Positions 27,101-35,256 of a stretch of DNA of 64,000 nucleotides are shown here, piece after piece. A model generated the notes under the pieces. That model saw only the letters and a list, made by a program, of their open reading frames with translations, was not told where the DNA came from and made no database searches. The stretch is from positions 100,770 to 164,769 of the forward strand of contig ONBW01000002.1 of the NCBI GenBank assembly GCA_900316165.1, given 5' to 3'. Made by a program: the position numbers and the translations under genes. The DNA is from an uncultured Lachnospiraceae bacterium. Lineage in GTDB: Bacteria > Bacillota > Clostridia > Lachnospirales > Lachnospiraceae. Every line of letters begins with the position of its first letter. The first letter of the stretch is position 1.

Positions 27101-29723
27101 AATGAATAAATACGCATATGGTAATGACCGTAGAACGTCATATACTTGTAAAATCACATCTGCAACTATTGGGAATACATCTATCAGCTTTAGTACTCAA
27201 GCCAGTAAGGAAATATTGGTTTGGTTTAACTATGCTGATGGACAATCTTTAACAGCTGGATGCTGGAGTGGAAGTAGTAAATTTACTGTCCCGGCTTCTC
27301 AGAACACTTCTGTCTCAAAGACTACAATAGATAATAACACCAGGCTATATGAGACACTGGATAAATATTTTTCCAGAGGAAATGTCATGAGTTATTCAAA
27401 AGCTAAAGATAATCCAAGTTCTGTTGAAGGGTATTCTTCATTGTCATCGCCTGAAATTTATTTTGATGATGTAAGTAAGGATGTACCAGCACAGTATAGT
27501 GAAACTGCAGAAAATCATAATATTTTAAGTGATATGAAGTTGGATTTCAAATTCAGAATAATTAATGAGACAGATATTAATCCAAATGATACAACCTATA
27601 CTGCAAAAGTATACGCAGACCTTAACGGCGATGGTGTATATGATTCTGATAGTGAGGAGATAACTTCACTTACAGTAAATAGGGGAGATGAGAATGGTAG
27701 CTCAGTTCTGCCCTCTAATCTCAAAGGTGGAATCAATGCAAATACGGCAGAGCAATACTATCTTTCTGCTCAGCTTCCTGAAAGCCTTAAAGGTGCTTTT
27801 AGCTGGAAGCTTGTCATATATGAAAATGGTGATGATCCTGATGCTACGATAGATGAATGTCCTAGGGATTCTTATAATGGTATATCATTTGTAGGATTAG
27901 GTAGTTCGAATAAAAAGATATCTATAAGGATTCTTCAGCTCAATTCAAATGCTAATACTGATACAGCATTTGATGTTCCAAAGTATAATTTGGAAAAGCT
28001 GATGCAAGGGGAAAATGTTAATAAAACTGTTAATAAAAGTGAAAAAAGTTATAAAAATTGGTTTGGAATTGAATTAACAAGTGAATTTATTAAGAAATAT
28101 TATGATTTAAGTATTAAGACTATATATGCGTCAGATTTTGATTACTATATAAAGAACTTCAAGACAAATATTCAAACGCAGGATTCAGACTGGTATAAAG
28201 CTAATAAAAATGGCACCTGGATGGATTATTACGATATGCTTATATTAGGATTTGGAGATTCTTATAAAGGACCTGATGAGGAAGGATTAAAGCAGGTTGG
28301 AAATTTTATAGATTATACTGGAAAGGCAGTACTTTTCTGCCATGATAATAGTGGGTATGTAAATTTGAACGAGGCTGATACCAAAAACCATGGTAAAGAA
28401 TTTGGAAATCAATTTTATTACAACACTATTTTAAGAAAAAAATCCTACATGGATGTGTATGGAATAACTGATTCTGATAATATTGTTAATAGTTTGCAAC
28501 TTGGAGGACAGTCAAGATGGGGGTTAAAGGATTCTAATGGTAAAAATATCCAAAGCGGTATTTTAGCGAAGGCTGATCAGATCAATACTGCGACTGCTAA
28601 TGCAATTAAGGAATTGGGATATTCAGTAGCTTATAAGCCTGTCAGTGGTGGAAACGATACTGCTGAAACTACACCAGAGGTTCATGGCTATACTGATACA
28701 GCCAGTGCACACAGAGTCAAGTATGATGGTTCTGGAAAAATGACCAGCGAAGCTAGTAGATCAAATATTACTGCTAATCCGGGAGATTTGGTTTCTACAA
28801 AGGTTAACCAGATAAACAAAGGTCAGATTACCAGTTATCCATACAATATCAACACAGGTGAGTTTAACAAGGATACTAAAAATGGCTTTTACTATACAGG
28901 TAGTGATAAGGCTTATATGAATGTATGTAAGACTCACGCTCAATGGTTTCAGTTGAATACCAATTCTAATAATATCGTGGTATGGTACACAGTAGAAAAT
29001 AATAGTAGTAATGATGACCTGTATGGATATAATGATTGCATTAATAATTATTATATCTATAACTGTGGTAACATCACTTATACTGGTGCAGGACATTGCG
29101 GTGAATCATGGGAAGTCACCGAAGCTGAAGCCAAGCTCTTTGTAAACACTATGATAGCTGCCTTCCGTACCTCGACAGAAAAGCCTTCTGCTGCGTTCTA
29201 CAGCGATGAGAAAGGCACTAAAACGACGAGCCAGATGAACATAGAGGCGGAGACAGGTTCAGCTAATGGTGCAGGCACGGGTGAAAGCACTGATGATAGT
29301 ACAGATACTACAGCTGTTATAAATGCTATCAGCTCATCGAAGATCTACTTCAAGATCAATGATAATACCATCTCGAAAAATAAGACAGATGGCATTTACC
29401 TGTACAACAGCGCAACGGCAAAAACAGAAAAAGGAGTGACTACTTATACTGTTTCAAATGATGATAAGATAGATATCAGCAGCTTAAAGCTGTATGATAC
29501 AAAAGGTAATATATGTTCTTCTGATAATCTGAAGAGCGGCAAAGTATATTACTTCTATCTTCCGTCTTACAGTAAAGCCTATGCTGATCTGGTAAGCAAT
29601 AATAAGGACTCTTCTGAAATCTGGCTTGTCCCTTATAATAATGTCGGCAGTCATGAAGAAGATGGTGATCCGGTCAGGCTTACTGTAAGCCTCACAAAGA
29701 CAGGCCTGTTTGACCTTGGATAA
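24180..29723 (+). CDS. Very large membrane-anchored pilus-associated protein with repeated alpha/beta modules
   Basis: 1847 residues, not confidently recognised; it may belong to the DUF5057 group that I recall next to pilus genes in Lachnospiraceae. It has a basic N-terminus and a single membrane helix or signal (about residues 20-42). Three modules start with similar strands (FHILEVTP near residue 74, LNVLDIEPE near 702, IRILQLNSN near 1248), and each is followed by a Rossmann-like hydrophobic strand-helix-strand: YDLVVLSGG (about 521), YDLVYIGDY (about 780) and YDMLILGFG (about 1350), each with a later G-x-(P/A)-V-(L/I) strand. This suggests a repeated ThuA or class I amidotransferase-like fold, without visible catalytic residues. 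AGGAGATT precedes the ATG. The central-to-late part is visibly more AT-rich than the rest. Confidence 0.6.
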   Translation: MKKKTGSLKSYNPRKSKKHIFLFNVLPVAVAAAVLLGIAGNSAFQSVDATAKTSLPYIETKKSELSQTGGSFHILEVTPEKENALYRTTAGGGVVTSTAGKGNASTDNYDAVTGNFGYLIGGQEPIDFDETLKYFSTALISDSEKKKDYTDDNDLLKGGMLSTARTKWANQYLNALKNAGIASEDKDSAPLKLTKVSEDSYYKELMPWDPNEDGEKTISLNSTETVYVKGRLTQDTTNGSYSPSASSYKLDQYGSYLQNISMLNPLISADSVPDTEVSDYVFYQPVFTKVDFDKLSYSDVKGDLYTAWKLGFPLIFTRSEDSNGTDTYSMDQLATGNFSNLFAKDEASFKKALKKHTFDDSKDYYVITGITGTPVLGSSSGMTLDQLKTDGYYAAKLNTEIPYVTTASLVIQKDGFYGSAAKGFFSCDPHFFNYVGKGQGSYDLTGVNETTSNDQDAIIINYSIIRYVGGYKNNNWFLKHTLDIDDDKADSLASKVYVDYVTPAQVTEKNNTDGQSQNFSDYDLVVLSGGIDLFSDPIRYRSDDSYKNADCNALKGQLNKYLDNKGPVLADSSALANSDITDLLSTKESNTIYKYMDMNKADAANYPNGAVYRSVYVYRDNNESKAIASDKYITNFPNEQYNDKGTAFYEVSSEINSENALRERKNPGTTDILDENEIDEATAIRYIINYAQQRDTKLKSSLNVLDIEPESINKTNSQDNYSYYKVSNGTAESVTLSDFNESDCKSAIEKCLPHIDKNKINVTTISTRTLAGLTDDITENYDLVYIGDYNGIRKKYWDSNMYTMSGNTFYNSLVYYNIGDEYYVPNNGYTILCGMLDKEYKTPSGGYDTYRYSGNDISVKKQKELESFIKQGFPVIVSDGLIADTSHDSISDVQLGISDPYGFYNATASDKGLLSIKVTPQFIDSTGQVVSVKNASGEDVYASDLMKCHYELYDKNNKKIAESDDGTFKINQDQMNKYAYGNDRRTSYTCKITSATIGNTSISFSTQASKEILVWFNYADGQSLTAGCWSGSSKFTVPASQNTSVSKTTIDNNTRLYETLDKYFSRGNVMSYSKAKDNPSSVEGYSSLSSPEIYFDDVSKDVPAQYSETAENHNILSDMKLDFKFRIINETDINPNDTTYTAKVYADLNGDGVYDSDSEEITSLTVNRGDENGSSVLPSNLKGGINANTAEQYYLSAQLPESLKGAFSWKLVIYENGDDPDATIDECPRDSYNGISFVGLGSSNKKISIRILQLNSNANTDTAFDVPKYNLEKLMQGENVNKTVNKSEKSYKNWFGIELTSEFIKKYYDLSIKTIYASDFDYYIKNFKTNIQTQDSDWYKANKNGTWMDYYDMLILGFGDSYKGPDEEGLKQVGNFIDYTGKAVLFCHDNSGYVNLNEADTKNHGKEFGNQFYYNTILRKKSYMDVYGITDSDNIVNSLQLGGQSRWGLKDSNGKNIQSGILAKADQINTATANAIKELGYSVAYKPVSGGNDTAETTPEVHGYTDTASAHRVKYDGSGKMTSEASRSNITANPGDLVSTKVNQINKGQITSYPYNINTGEFNKDTKNGFYYTGSDKAYMNVCKTHAQWFQLNTNSNNIVVWYTVENNSSNDDLYGYNDCINNYYIYNCGNITYTGAGHCGESWEVTEAEAKLFVNTMIAAFRTSTEKPSAAFYSDEKGTKTTSQMNIEAETGSANGAGTGESTDDSTDTTAVINAISSSKIYFKINDNTISKNKTDGIYLYNSATAKTEKGVTTYTVSNDDKIDISSLKLYDTKGNICSSDNLKSGKVYYFYLPSYSKAYADLVSNNKDSSEIWLVPYNNVGSHEEDGDPVRLTVSLTKTGLFDLG

Positions 29724-29753
29724 TGCCTCTAGTTACGAAGCGATTCATAAGAT

Positions 29754-29788
29754 AAAAAACAGCCTCCCCTTCACAGGGAGGCTGCTTT
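29754..29788. terminator. Strong bidirectional terminator after the pilus operon
   Basis: A perfect 9-bp stem CAGCCTCCC/GGGAGGCTG (29760-29768 with 29776-29784) is flanked by A-rich and T-rich tracts. It serves the pilus operon and the convergent minus-strand gene, whose last codons lie inside the stem. Confidence 0.88.
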
Positions 29789-30136
29789 TAGTTCGTCTGA
29801 TTTTTTTGAAATCCATTCACAGATTTCGTCTAATGCTTCCTCGGAGAATTCGAAGTTCTCTGAGGACATTTTTTCTTCTGGGGTTTTGTCGTAGGAGAAG
29901 GGACCGGGCCAGATCGTAACCTTAAGTACGGTCTCCGTGGGGCTCTTTTTAGAGCCATCGTCTGCATTATCATCAGGTGCAGACCTATCACCTGAAGAAG
30001 CATCTTCATTTCCTGAATCGTCAGCAGGTACTTCCACCTCTGCCTTCTCAATCCTATATCTCAGTGGTCCGTCACTGCCTAAATACGGACTTTTCTTATA
30101 GAAACTCAGATGCAGCAGATCTCGTCTGTTAACCAT
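29771..30136 (-). CDS. Small conserved protein of unknown function
   Basis: 121 residues, starting MVNRRDLLHLSFYKKSPYLG and containing LRYRIEKAEVEV, VTIWPGPFSYDKTPEEK and a helical end. Short acidic proteins with this layout (NRRDLLHLxFYKKxPYxGS ... WPxPFxYxxTPEExK) are familiar from Lachnospiraceae genomes but have no known role. A central Asp/Ser-rich linker (about residues 36-65) looks inserted between the two conserved halves. The frame is open 35 codons further upstream, but the ATG at 30136 has GGGAGGT immediately before it and is chosen. No signal peptide or membrane segment. Confidence 0.7.
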   Translation of the reverse strand: MVNRRDLLHLSFYKKSPYLGSDGPLRYRIEKAEVEVPADDSGNEDASSGDRSAPDDNADDGSKKSPTETVLKVTIWPGPFSYDKTPEEKMSSENFEFSEEALDEICEWISKKSDELKAASL

Positions 30137-30272
30137 ATATACCTCCCTGTTTTGTAGGGTCAATTGGCTTGGCCCAATTACTTCAAACTTCTTTAGCCGC
30201 TCCCCTTTTTTGATTGGGGATTTTGTGTTAAAATAAAACACGTAACATTATGATATACGAAAAGAGACAGGT

Positions 30273-31304
30273 ATGCAAAGGTTTTTTAGAGAGAACAGGA
30301 CGAGAATTATCTCGGCCTTGGTTATTTTTGTTTTGCTTATCGTTTGCTTTGCCAATGCTGGTGATGGTGAGATCGAAGAGGCCATTACAGATTCGAAGCG
30401 CTATAAGTCTACGACTGAGTGGATGCAGGAGATAGATGATGATACTTCAATCTCCGCGATATCTATACCGGGAACGCATGACAGCGCGGCAGTCCATATT
30501 TTTCCGGGATTTGCACTGAAGACGCAGAGCATGTCGATCGCTGATCAGCTGACGAACGGTTTTCGGTATTTAGATATCAGGCTCGCTGTTGAGTCAGATA
30601 AGGATGGAGATTATCTGGGATTCGTTCACAGTGTTGGAAAGTGCAGGGTGAAAGGAAGTATTTTTTCAAGTCAGATGAGGCTTGACGGAGTATTAGACCA
30701 GATCTATGCCTTCCTGAAGGCGCACCCGTCTGAGACAGTGCTCTTCTGTGTAAAGGATGAGAACAGTAAGGATGATTCGCGAGAGTTCGAGCAGCTGCTT
30801 TTTAAATCGATAAATCAGAACAGGAACTCCTGGTACTTATACGACAGTATCCCTAAGCTTTCAAGTGTAAGAGGTAAGATTGTTCTGCTCAGACGATTCA
30901 ACGATTCGCTGAACTATGGAAATGTCGGACTGGATTTCACCTGGAAGGATCAGGGGTCGAAAGAGTCTGTCGATCTTCCGTATGTGATGAGCTCGCTGAA
31001 TGGTACAGATAAGCTCTGGGTTCAGGACAGATACCGTTATACTGTCGGACAGAAGAAGGACGTATTCCTCGATATGCTTAGGAACGTCGCTCCGGACGAT
31101 AATACTTTTACACTGAATTTCCTCTCGACTGCGGGAGACGGTTCGATAGGCAATCCAAAGGGCAACGCGGAGATATTAAATGATATCCTGCTTACGACTG
31201 ATCTCGCGTCACAGACAGCCTATGGAACCATCGTGGTTGATTTTGGTACGAGGCAGATAGCACAGCATATCTATATGTCGAATTTTGCGAATGCTGATGA
31301 GTAG
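30273..31304 (+). CDS. Phosphatidylinositol-specific phospholipase C-like protein
   Basis: Exported or membrane-anchored PI-PLC X-domain protein. After an N-terminal hydrophobic helix (residues 12-28) it carries the family hallmarks: SIPGTHDS with the first catalytic histidine (about residue 69), GFRYLDIRL, GFVHSVG with the second histidine region, and ETVLFCVKDE. Bacterial PI-PLCs of this type cleave phosphatidylinositol or glycosyl-PI anchors without calcium. Length (343) fits. The ribosome binding site is AGAGACAGG. The substrate in this organism is unknown; gut bacteria could act on host or own inositol lipids, which is inference. Confidence 0.85.
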   Translation: MQRFFRENRTRIISALVIFVLLIVCFANAGDGEIEEAITDSKRYKSTTEWMQEIDDDTSISAISIPGTHDSAAVHIFPGFALKTQSMSIADQLTNGFRYLDIRLAVESDKDGDYLGFVHSVGKCRVKGSIFSSQMRLDGVLDQIYAFLKAHPSETVLFCVKDENSKDDSREFEQLLFKSINQNRNSWYLYDSIPKLSSVRGKIVLLRRFNDSLNYGNVGLDFTWKDQGSKESVDLPYVMSSLNGTDKLWVQDRYRYTVGQKKDVFLDMLRNVAPDDNTFTLNFLSTAGDGSIGNPKGNAEILNDILLTTDLASQTAYGTIVVDFGTRQIAQHIYMSNFANADE

Positions 31305-31417
31305 GAGCCTTTGAAAAATAACACGATATCCAGGGCTTCAGAGGAGTTGAAAAACGACGCAGGGTGCCAGATTTTTTGAATAAGGCAGAAGTGCAGGGTT
31401 TTTAGGAAGAAAAAGAA

Positions 31418-32011
31418 ATGAAGATTAATGCATTTGACAAATACAGAGATAAAAGCGGTAAACTGTATCAGGTGATCACAACGGCTATTTCGCTTTCTAC
31501 AGAGCAGGAAGAAGTCATCGTTCAGCAGATGTATGGGAATTTTATAAATATAGCTATACCTGAGGATAAGTTTCTGAGAATTTTTACCAGGGATGATGCT
31601 GAGAATAATCAGAGTGTCACTGAGGAGAGTAAAAAGCCGGAACAAAAGGCAGAGGCTGTAAAGCAAAGACCTGTAGAAAATCCAGTAAAACCAGAGCCTG
31701 TGAGAACTCCTGAGGTCAAGGTTCATCCGTCACCTGCCACAGTGGAAGTTGATGACAAGTCTGACGATACTGAGCAGGATCCGGCAGTCAGGGATATGCT
31801 CGCTTTCTTAGATACTGACGACTTCGATGAGAAGTACATGATAATCGAGCATATGGCTCAGAACGATGAGCTGAACGATACCTATATAGATAATATGGCG
31901 GCCTCAATCGACATCGTAATAGACGATGGTCCGCTCGACGGCCGTATCAGGGAGCTTCTTAAGTGCCTTGATACCAGAAAGCGTTTTGAGAATACCAGAC
32001 TCAGAGGCTAG
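31418..32011 (+). CDS. Hypothetical protein with Pro/Glu-rich linker
   Basis: 197 residues, not recognised. Residues 1-60 form a small beta-rich domain (KYRDKSGKLYQVITTA, VIVQQMYGNFINIAIPEDKFLRIF). A charged Pro/Glu/Lys linker follows (65-120), and the C-terminal 75 residues are helical (VRDMLAFLDTDDFDEKYMIIEHMAQNDELNDTYIDNMAASIDI). It is cytosolic by appearance. AGGAAGAAAAAG precedes the ATG. Its last 11 bases overlap the convergent CYTH gene. Confidence 0.65.
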   Translation: MKINAFDKYRDKSGKLYQVITTAISLSTEQEEVIVQQMYGNFINIAIPEDKFLRIFTRDDAENNQSVTEESKKPEQKAEAVKQRPVENPVKPEPVRTPEVKVHPSPATVEVDDKSDDTEQDPAVRDMLAFLDTDDFDEKYMIIEHMAQNDELNDTYIDNMAASIDIVIDDGPLDGRIRELLKCLDTRKRFENTRLRG

Positions 32012-32504
32012 GCATTCCAGAGCGGGAGAGGTCTGAGTTCGAGAAACCCTTGATACCTGTCAGGTCTTTTCCGAACCACTTAGGTGGCTTGTAGGCATTG
32101 GCAGATTCGATGGAGTCAAACTCGACCTCAGCGTAGATAAGGCCGTTCAGTTCGCCTGAGAAGATGTCGAGCTCGATAGTTAAGTCTCTGCCGGAGGTAG
32201 AATCCTTTACTCCAGCCGGTATCAGATAGCGGGTCTTTTCTATGATATGCCCTTCACACTTGGTAAAGAGCTTCTCTCCGGCGTCGGATGGAAGAGGGAT
32301 ATTTATCTCTTCTCTGGCGAGCCCTCCGCTGTCCTTATATGTAAGGGTATATTTGGGCTCTCCGTCAGGCAGAAGAATCTCTTTTCTGATACGGAGTGCC
32401 GGTTTATGCAGCAGATAACCCTGCTTTATTGATTTCGCCGGGTAAGTGTCATACCCATCAGGCAGATCTGATTTATTAATGAGGTATTTATGCTCAATCT
32501 CCAT
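32001..32504 (-). CDS. CYTH domain protein (triphosphate tunnel metalloenzyme)
   Basis: Triphosphate-cleaving or adenylate cyclase-like enzyme. The protein opens MEIEHKYLI, the ExExK signature of the CYTH superfamily, followed by LRIRKE, YTLTYKD, and later acidic strands (ELDIFSGELNGLIYAEVEFDS) that line the metal-binding tunnel. Members hydrolyse inorganic triphosphate or thiamine triphosphate, or make cAMP; which one applies cannot be told here. An upstream GTG-type extension of seven codons is rejected because GAGGAG lies just before the ATG at 32504. About 167 residues, slightly short but complete. Confidence 0.88.
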   Translation of the reverse strand: MEIEHKYLINKSDLPDGYDTYPAKSIKQGYLLHKPALRIRKEILLPDGEPKYTLTYKDSGGLAREEINIPLPSDAGEKLFTKCEGHIIEKTRYLIPAGVKDSTSGRDLTIELDIFSGELNGLIYAEVEFDSIESANAYKPPKWFGKDLTGIKGFSNSDLSRSGMPSL

Positions 32505-32560
32505 TAGTATAACTCCTCGTGTCACATACTTTTTAACTATTATAGAGAAAGGAAGTCATT

Positions 32561-33112
32561 ATGTCAAAAGCAGCAATACTTATAGCGGATGGTTGCGAAG
32601 AGTGCGAGGCCTTAATTCAGGTCGACATGCTCCGCAGAGCCGGGATTGATATCGATATGGTATCGATAACCGGAAACAGACAGGTCACCAGTGCGAGGGA
32701 TATCACCTTTATCTGCGACAGGATTTTAAGCGATTTCGACGCAGATGCATACGATGCAGTGATACTTCCGGGCGGAATGCCGGGAACTATCCACCTTAAG
32801 GAAGATGCCAGGGTAATTTCACTGATAAAGAAATTCAATTCAGATAAGAAGCTTGTCGCAGCTATCTGCGCAGCACCTACAGTCCTGGGCTATGCAGGAA
32901 TCCTGAAAGGCAGAAATGCCACCTGCTATCCTGGTATGGAGGACGGCCTTACAGGCGCCACCAAGAAGACTGATCCTGTTGTCCGCGATGGGAATATCAT
33001 CACCAGCCGTGGCCTTGGAACAGCACTTGCATTTGCAGGTGCCATCATAGAGTACTTGACAGATGCACCTACAGCAAAGCGTGTTTTAGATGGAGTAGTA
33101 TATAAAAACTGA
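32561..33112 (+). CDS. DJ-1/PfpI family protein (YajL/ThiJ-like)
   Basis: Cytosolic DJ-1 superfamily protein, possibly a protein or nucleotide deglycase or a redox chaperone. The nucleophile cysteine sits in the elbow AAICAAPTVLGYAG (about residue 107), and the conserved glutamate that tunes its pKa is in DGCEECEAL (about 15). The VILPGGMPG strand and NIITSRGLGTA end are also typical. 183 residues, normal for the family. AAAGGAAG precedes the ATG. It is divergent from the CYTH gene and followed by a strong terminator. Confidence 0.92.
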   Translation: MSKAAILIADGCEECEALIQVDMLRRAGIDIDMVSITGNRQVTSARDITFICDRILSDFDADAYDAVILPGGMPGTIHLKEDARVISLIKKFNSDKKLVAAICAAPTVLGYAGILKGRNATCYPGMEDGLTGATKKTDPVVRDGNIITSRGLGTALAFAGAIIEYLTDAPTAKRVLDGVVYKN

Positions 33113-33167
33113 TCGTTTGTTTCTAACACCTGTTCCAAACATTAATTTTGTTACATTTGCACAAAGA

Positions 33168-33204
33168 AAAGCACCTACCGACATATTTGGTAGGTGCTTT
33201 TTTT
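33168..33204 (+). terminator. Intrinsic terminator upstream of mraZ
   Basis: A perfect 9-bp stem GCACCTACC/GGTAGGTGC (33171-33179 with 33189-33197) is followed by seven T residues. It isolates the dcw cluster from the DJ-1 gene. Confidence 0.92.
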
Positions 33205-33244
33205 GTGTTCCACAATATCTTGCGATTTAGAGGCTTAAAAAATG

Positions 33245-33261
33245 CCCCCACTTTGCCCCAC
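33245..33261 (-). promoter_or_regulatory. Inverted pair of MraZ-like boxes upstream of the mraZ promoter
   Basis: On the minus strand GTGGGG (33261-33256) and GTGGGGG (33251-33245) stand 10 bases apart, the same spacing as the direct boxes downstream. Their opposite orientation is unusual for MraZ sites. Confidence 0.4.
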
Positions 33262-33297
33262 ACATTGAAAAATCATTGAAATCGAACAGCCATTTTA

Positions 33298-33326
33298 TTG
33301 AAAAAACACAATTGAATGAGTAAAAT
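33298..33326 (+). promoter_or_regulatory. Promoter of the dcw cluster
   Basis: TTGAAA (33298-33303), a 17-base spacer and TAAAAT (33321-33326), directly followed by the MraZ boxes. Confidence 0.72.
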
Positions 33327-33332
33327 TAGAGA

Positions 33333-33372
33333 AAAGTGGTGAGAAGTGGGGGATAGTGTGAGAAATGTGGAG
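33333..33372 (+). promoter_or_regulatory. MraZ operator: four direct 10-bp boxes
   Basis: Four consecutive 10-base units (AAAGTGGTGA, GAAGTGGGGG, ATAGTGTGAG, AAATGTGGAG) begin at 33333, 33343, 33353 and 33363. MraZ of E. coli and mycoplasmas binds GTGG/TGGG-type direct repeats with this period just upstream of its own gene, so autoregulation is expected here. Confidence 0.72.
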
Positions 33373-33398
33373 TATCTGGGAAGGAGGTGACAGCCGCG

Positions 33399-33830
33399 AT
33401 GTTCATGGGAGAATACAACCATACGATTGATCCGAAGGGCAGGGTAATTATCCCGGCAAAGTTCCGTGAGAACCTTGGAAGCCAGTTCGTGATCACGAAG
33501 GGACTTGACGGCTGTCTCTACGGATATCCCTATGATACCTGGGAGGAAGTAGGAAAGAATTTTCAGGAGTCTATGAAGGCGAACAAGGAGGCCAGAAAGT
33601 TCTCTAGGTTCTTCTTCGCATCTGCCAGCAGCTGTGACATCGACAAGCAGGGCCGAATTCTTATCCCGGCAAATCTTCGTGATTATGCGGGACTTAAAAA
33701 GGACGTCGTGCTTGCCGGAAACCTGACCCATATAGAAATCTGGGATAAGGATAAGTGGGATGCAGACAACACCTTCGAAGACATGGACGATGTGGCTGAT
33801 AAGCTGGCAGAGATAGGACTTACACTATGA
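33399..33830 (+). CDS. mraZ: Transcriptional regulator MraZ
   Basis: Ring-forming AbrB-like DNA-binding protein that regulates the division and cell wall cluster. Two SpoVT/AbrB-type half-domains are visible, each with the DxxGRxxIPxxxR motif: [14 protein letters not shown] (about residue 12) and [14 protein letters not shown] (about 84). The frame is open to a GTG at 33387, but that GTG is within the AAGGAGGTGA ribosome binding site; the ATG at 33399 ([11 protein letters not shown]) matches the family start and gives 143 residues. Its four putative binding boxes lie just upstream. The stop overlaps rsmH (ATGA). Confidence 0.96.
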   Translation: MFMGEYNHTIDPKGRVIIPAKFRENLGSQFVITKGLDGCLYGYPYDTWEEVGKNFQESMKANKEARKFSRFFFASASSCDIDKQGRILIPANLRDYAGLKKDVVLAGNLTHIEIWDKDKWDADNTFEDMDDVADKLAEIGLTL

Positions 33831-34795
33831 CAGAATTCAAACATTTCTCAGTAATGCTTGATGAGGTCATAGACTCGCTGGCCATCAAGCCGGACGGTAT
33901 CTACGTCGACGGAACCCTTGGCGGGGCTGGCCATTCCTTTGAGATAGCAAAGCGTCTCACAGAGGGCGGAAGGCTTATCGGAATAGATCAGGATCAGGAC
34001 GCTATAAAAGCAGCCACAAAAAAGCTCGCACTATATAGCGACAGGGTTACGATAGTCCACGATAACTACGAGCACATAAAAGAAGTCTTAGACAGCCTCG
34101 GCATTGAAAAAGTAAACGGAATCCTCTTAGACCTTGGAGTATCGTCGTATCAGCTCGATACAGAGGAGAGAGGCTTCTCATACAGGAGTGATGATGCACC
34201 TCTCGATATGAGGATGGATCAGTCATCCGATTTTACAGCGGAGGATCTCTTAAATACCTATTCAGAGAAGGATTTGAGCAGGATAATAAGAGACTACGGC
34301 GAGGAAAAATTCGCCGACCGCATAGCAGCAAATATCGTAAAGGAAAGACCTCTTAAGACTACAGGAGATCTGAACCGGATAATCAGGGAATCCATACCGG
34401 AGAAGTTCAGGCGTACCGGTGGAAACCCATCAAAAAGAACCTTTCAGGCGATACGTATCGAGCTTAACCGTGAGCTTAGCGTGCTTACGGATACTATAGA
34501 TACGATGATCGACCTGCTTGATGAAGACGGCCGGCTGGCGGTGATTACTTTTCACTCGCTTGAGGACCGTATAGTAAAGAGTCACTTTAAAAGGACAGAG
34601 TACCCGTGCACCTGTCCGCCGGATTTTCCGGTCTGTGTATGCGGGAATATCTCGAAAGGGTATCAGCTGACGAAGAAGCCGATACTTCCGACAGAAGAAG
34701 AGTTAGAAAAAAACAAGAGGTCAAAGAGCGCGAAGCTTCGGGTTTTTGTAAGAGCGACCTCGGAAACGTCCCAACCAGTCAGGAGGAGCAGATAA
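33827..34795 (+). CDS. rsmH: 16S rRNA (cytosine-1402 N4) methyltransferase
   Basis: SAM-dependent methyltransferase (MraW) that modifies C1402 in the ribosomal P site. The 322 residues contain [15 protein letters not shown], the SAM-binding [11 protein letters not shown] (about residue 27), [18 protein letters not shown] and the [14 protein letters not shown] block near the end, all diagnostic of RsmH. Its start overlaps the mraZ stop and its stop abuts ftsL, the standard dcw order. The length is normal. Confidence 0.97.
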   Translation: MTEFKHFSVMLDEVIDSLAIKPDGIYVDGTLGGAGHSFEIAKRLTEGGRLIGIDQDQDAIKAATKKLALYSDRVTIVHDNYEHIKEVLDSLGIEKVNGILLDLGVSSYQLDTEERGFSYRSDDAPLDMRMDQSSDFTAEDLLNTYSEKDLSRIIRDYGEEKFADRIAANIVKERPLKTTGDLNRIIRESIPEKFRRTGGNPSKRTFQAIRIELNRELSVLTDTIDTMIDLLDEDGRLAVITFHSLEDRIVKSHFKRTEYPCTCPPDFPVCVCGNISKGYQLTKKPILPTEEELEKNKRSKSAKLRVFVRATSETSQPVRRSR

Positions 34796-35248
34796 ATGAA
34801 ACAGACTTTTATCTATGAAAGAGGATCAGAGGCACACGAGTTTGTAACTGAATATGAGCACCAGGAGAAGCTTAGGAGAGAGCGTGAGGAGAGACGCAGA
34901 AAGCGCCAGAGACGTGCTCATAATAATGCAAGGCTTTTAAAAATAAAACGCAGACAGTTCAAACTTACTATCGCCGCAGCAGTGGTCCTTTTTGCAATGT
35001 TTGGCGCATTTGTCATGCTTGAGAACAACATCACTGCCACAATAAAGAATATCTCAGCTACCGAGCAGGAGATCTCACAGCTGAAGGCTGAGAATTCCGC
35101 TCTCCTTTCAAAAATAAACACCAATGCCAATCTTTCAGAGGTGAAGAAAAAGGCTATGAACGAGCTTGGTATGAAATATGCCAAGGCTGGACAGATAGAG
35201 TACTACACTATGAAGGAACAGGACTATATGAGTGTTGAAGACAAATAG
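34796..35248 (+). CDS. ftsL: FtsL/DivIC-like septum protein
   Basis: Bitopic division protein that links FtsQ and FtsB-type partners with the FtsW-FtsI synthase. A long, very basic cytosolic N-terminus (REREERRRKRQRRA) is followed by one membrane helix (about residues 60-82) and an extracytoplasmic coiled coil (ISATEQEISQLKAENSALLSKI), then a short tail with GMKYAKAGQIEYY. Low sequence conservation is normal for FtsL; identity rests on this architecture and the position between rsmH and the penicillin-binding protein. The unusually long basic N-terminal segment could interact with nucleoid or membrane. Confidence 0.82.
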   Translation: MKQTFIYERGSEAHEFVTEYEHQEKLRREREERRRKRQRRAHNNARLLKIKRRQFKLTIAAAVVLFAMFGAFVMLENNITATIKNISATEQEISQLKAENSALLSKINTNANLSEVKKKAMNELGMKYAKAGQIEYYTMKEQDYMSVEDK

Positions 35249-35256
35249 GTTGACTC

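Noticed and set aside
29163-29171. TTCCGTACC inside the giant pilus gene, identical to the repeat arm.
   Set aside because: No partner arm at 30 or 33 bases on either side and it is in ordinary coding sequence; a chance match.
30137-30241. 35-codon upstream extension of the small minus-strand protein.
   Set aside because: GGGAGGT lies just before the ATG at 30136 and the extension is not protein-like.
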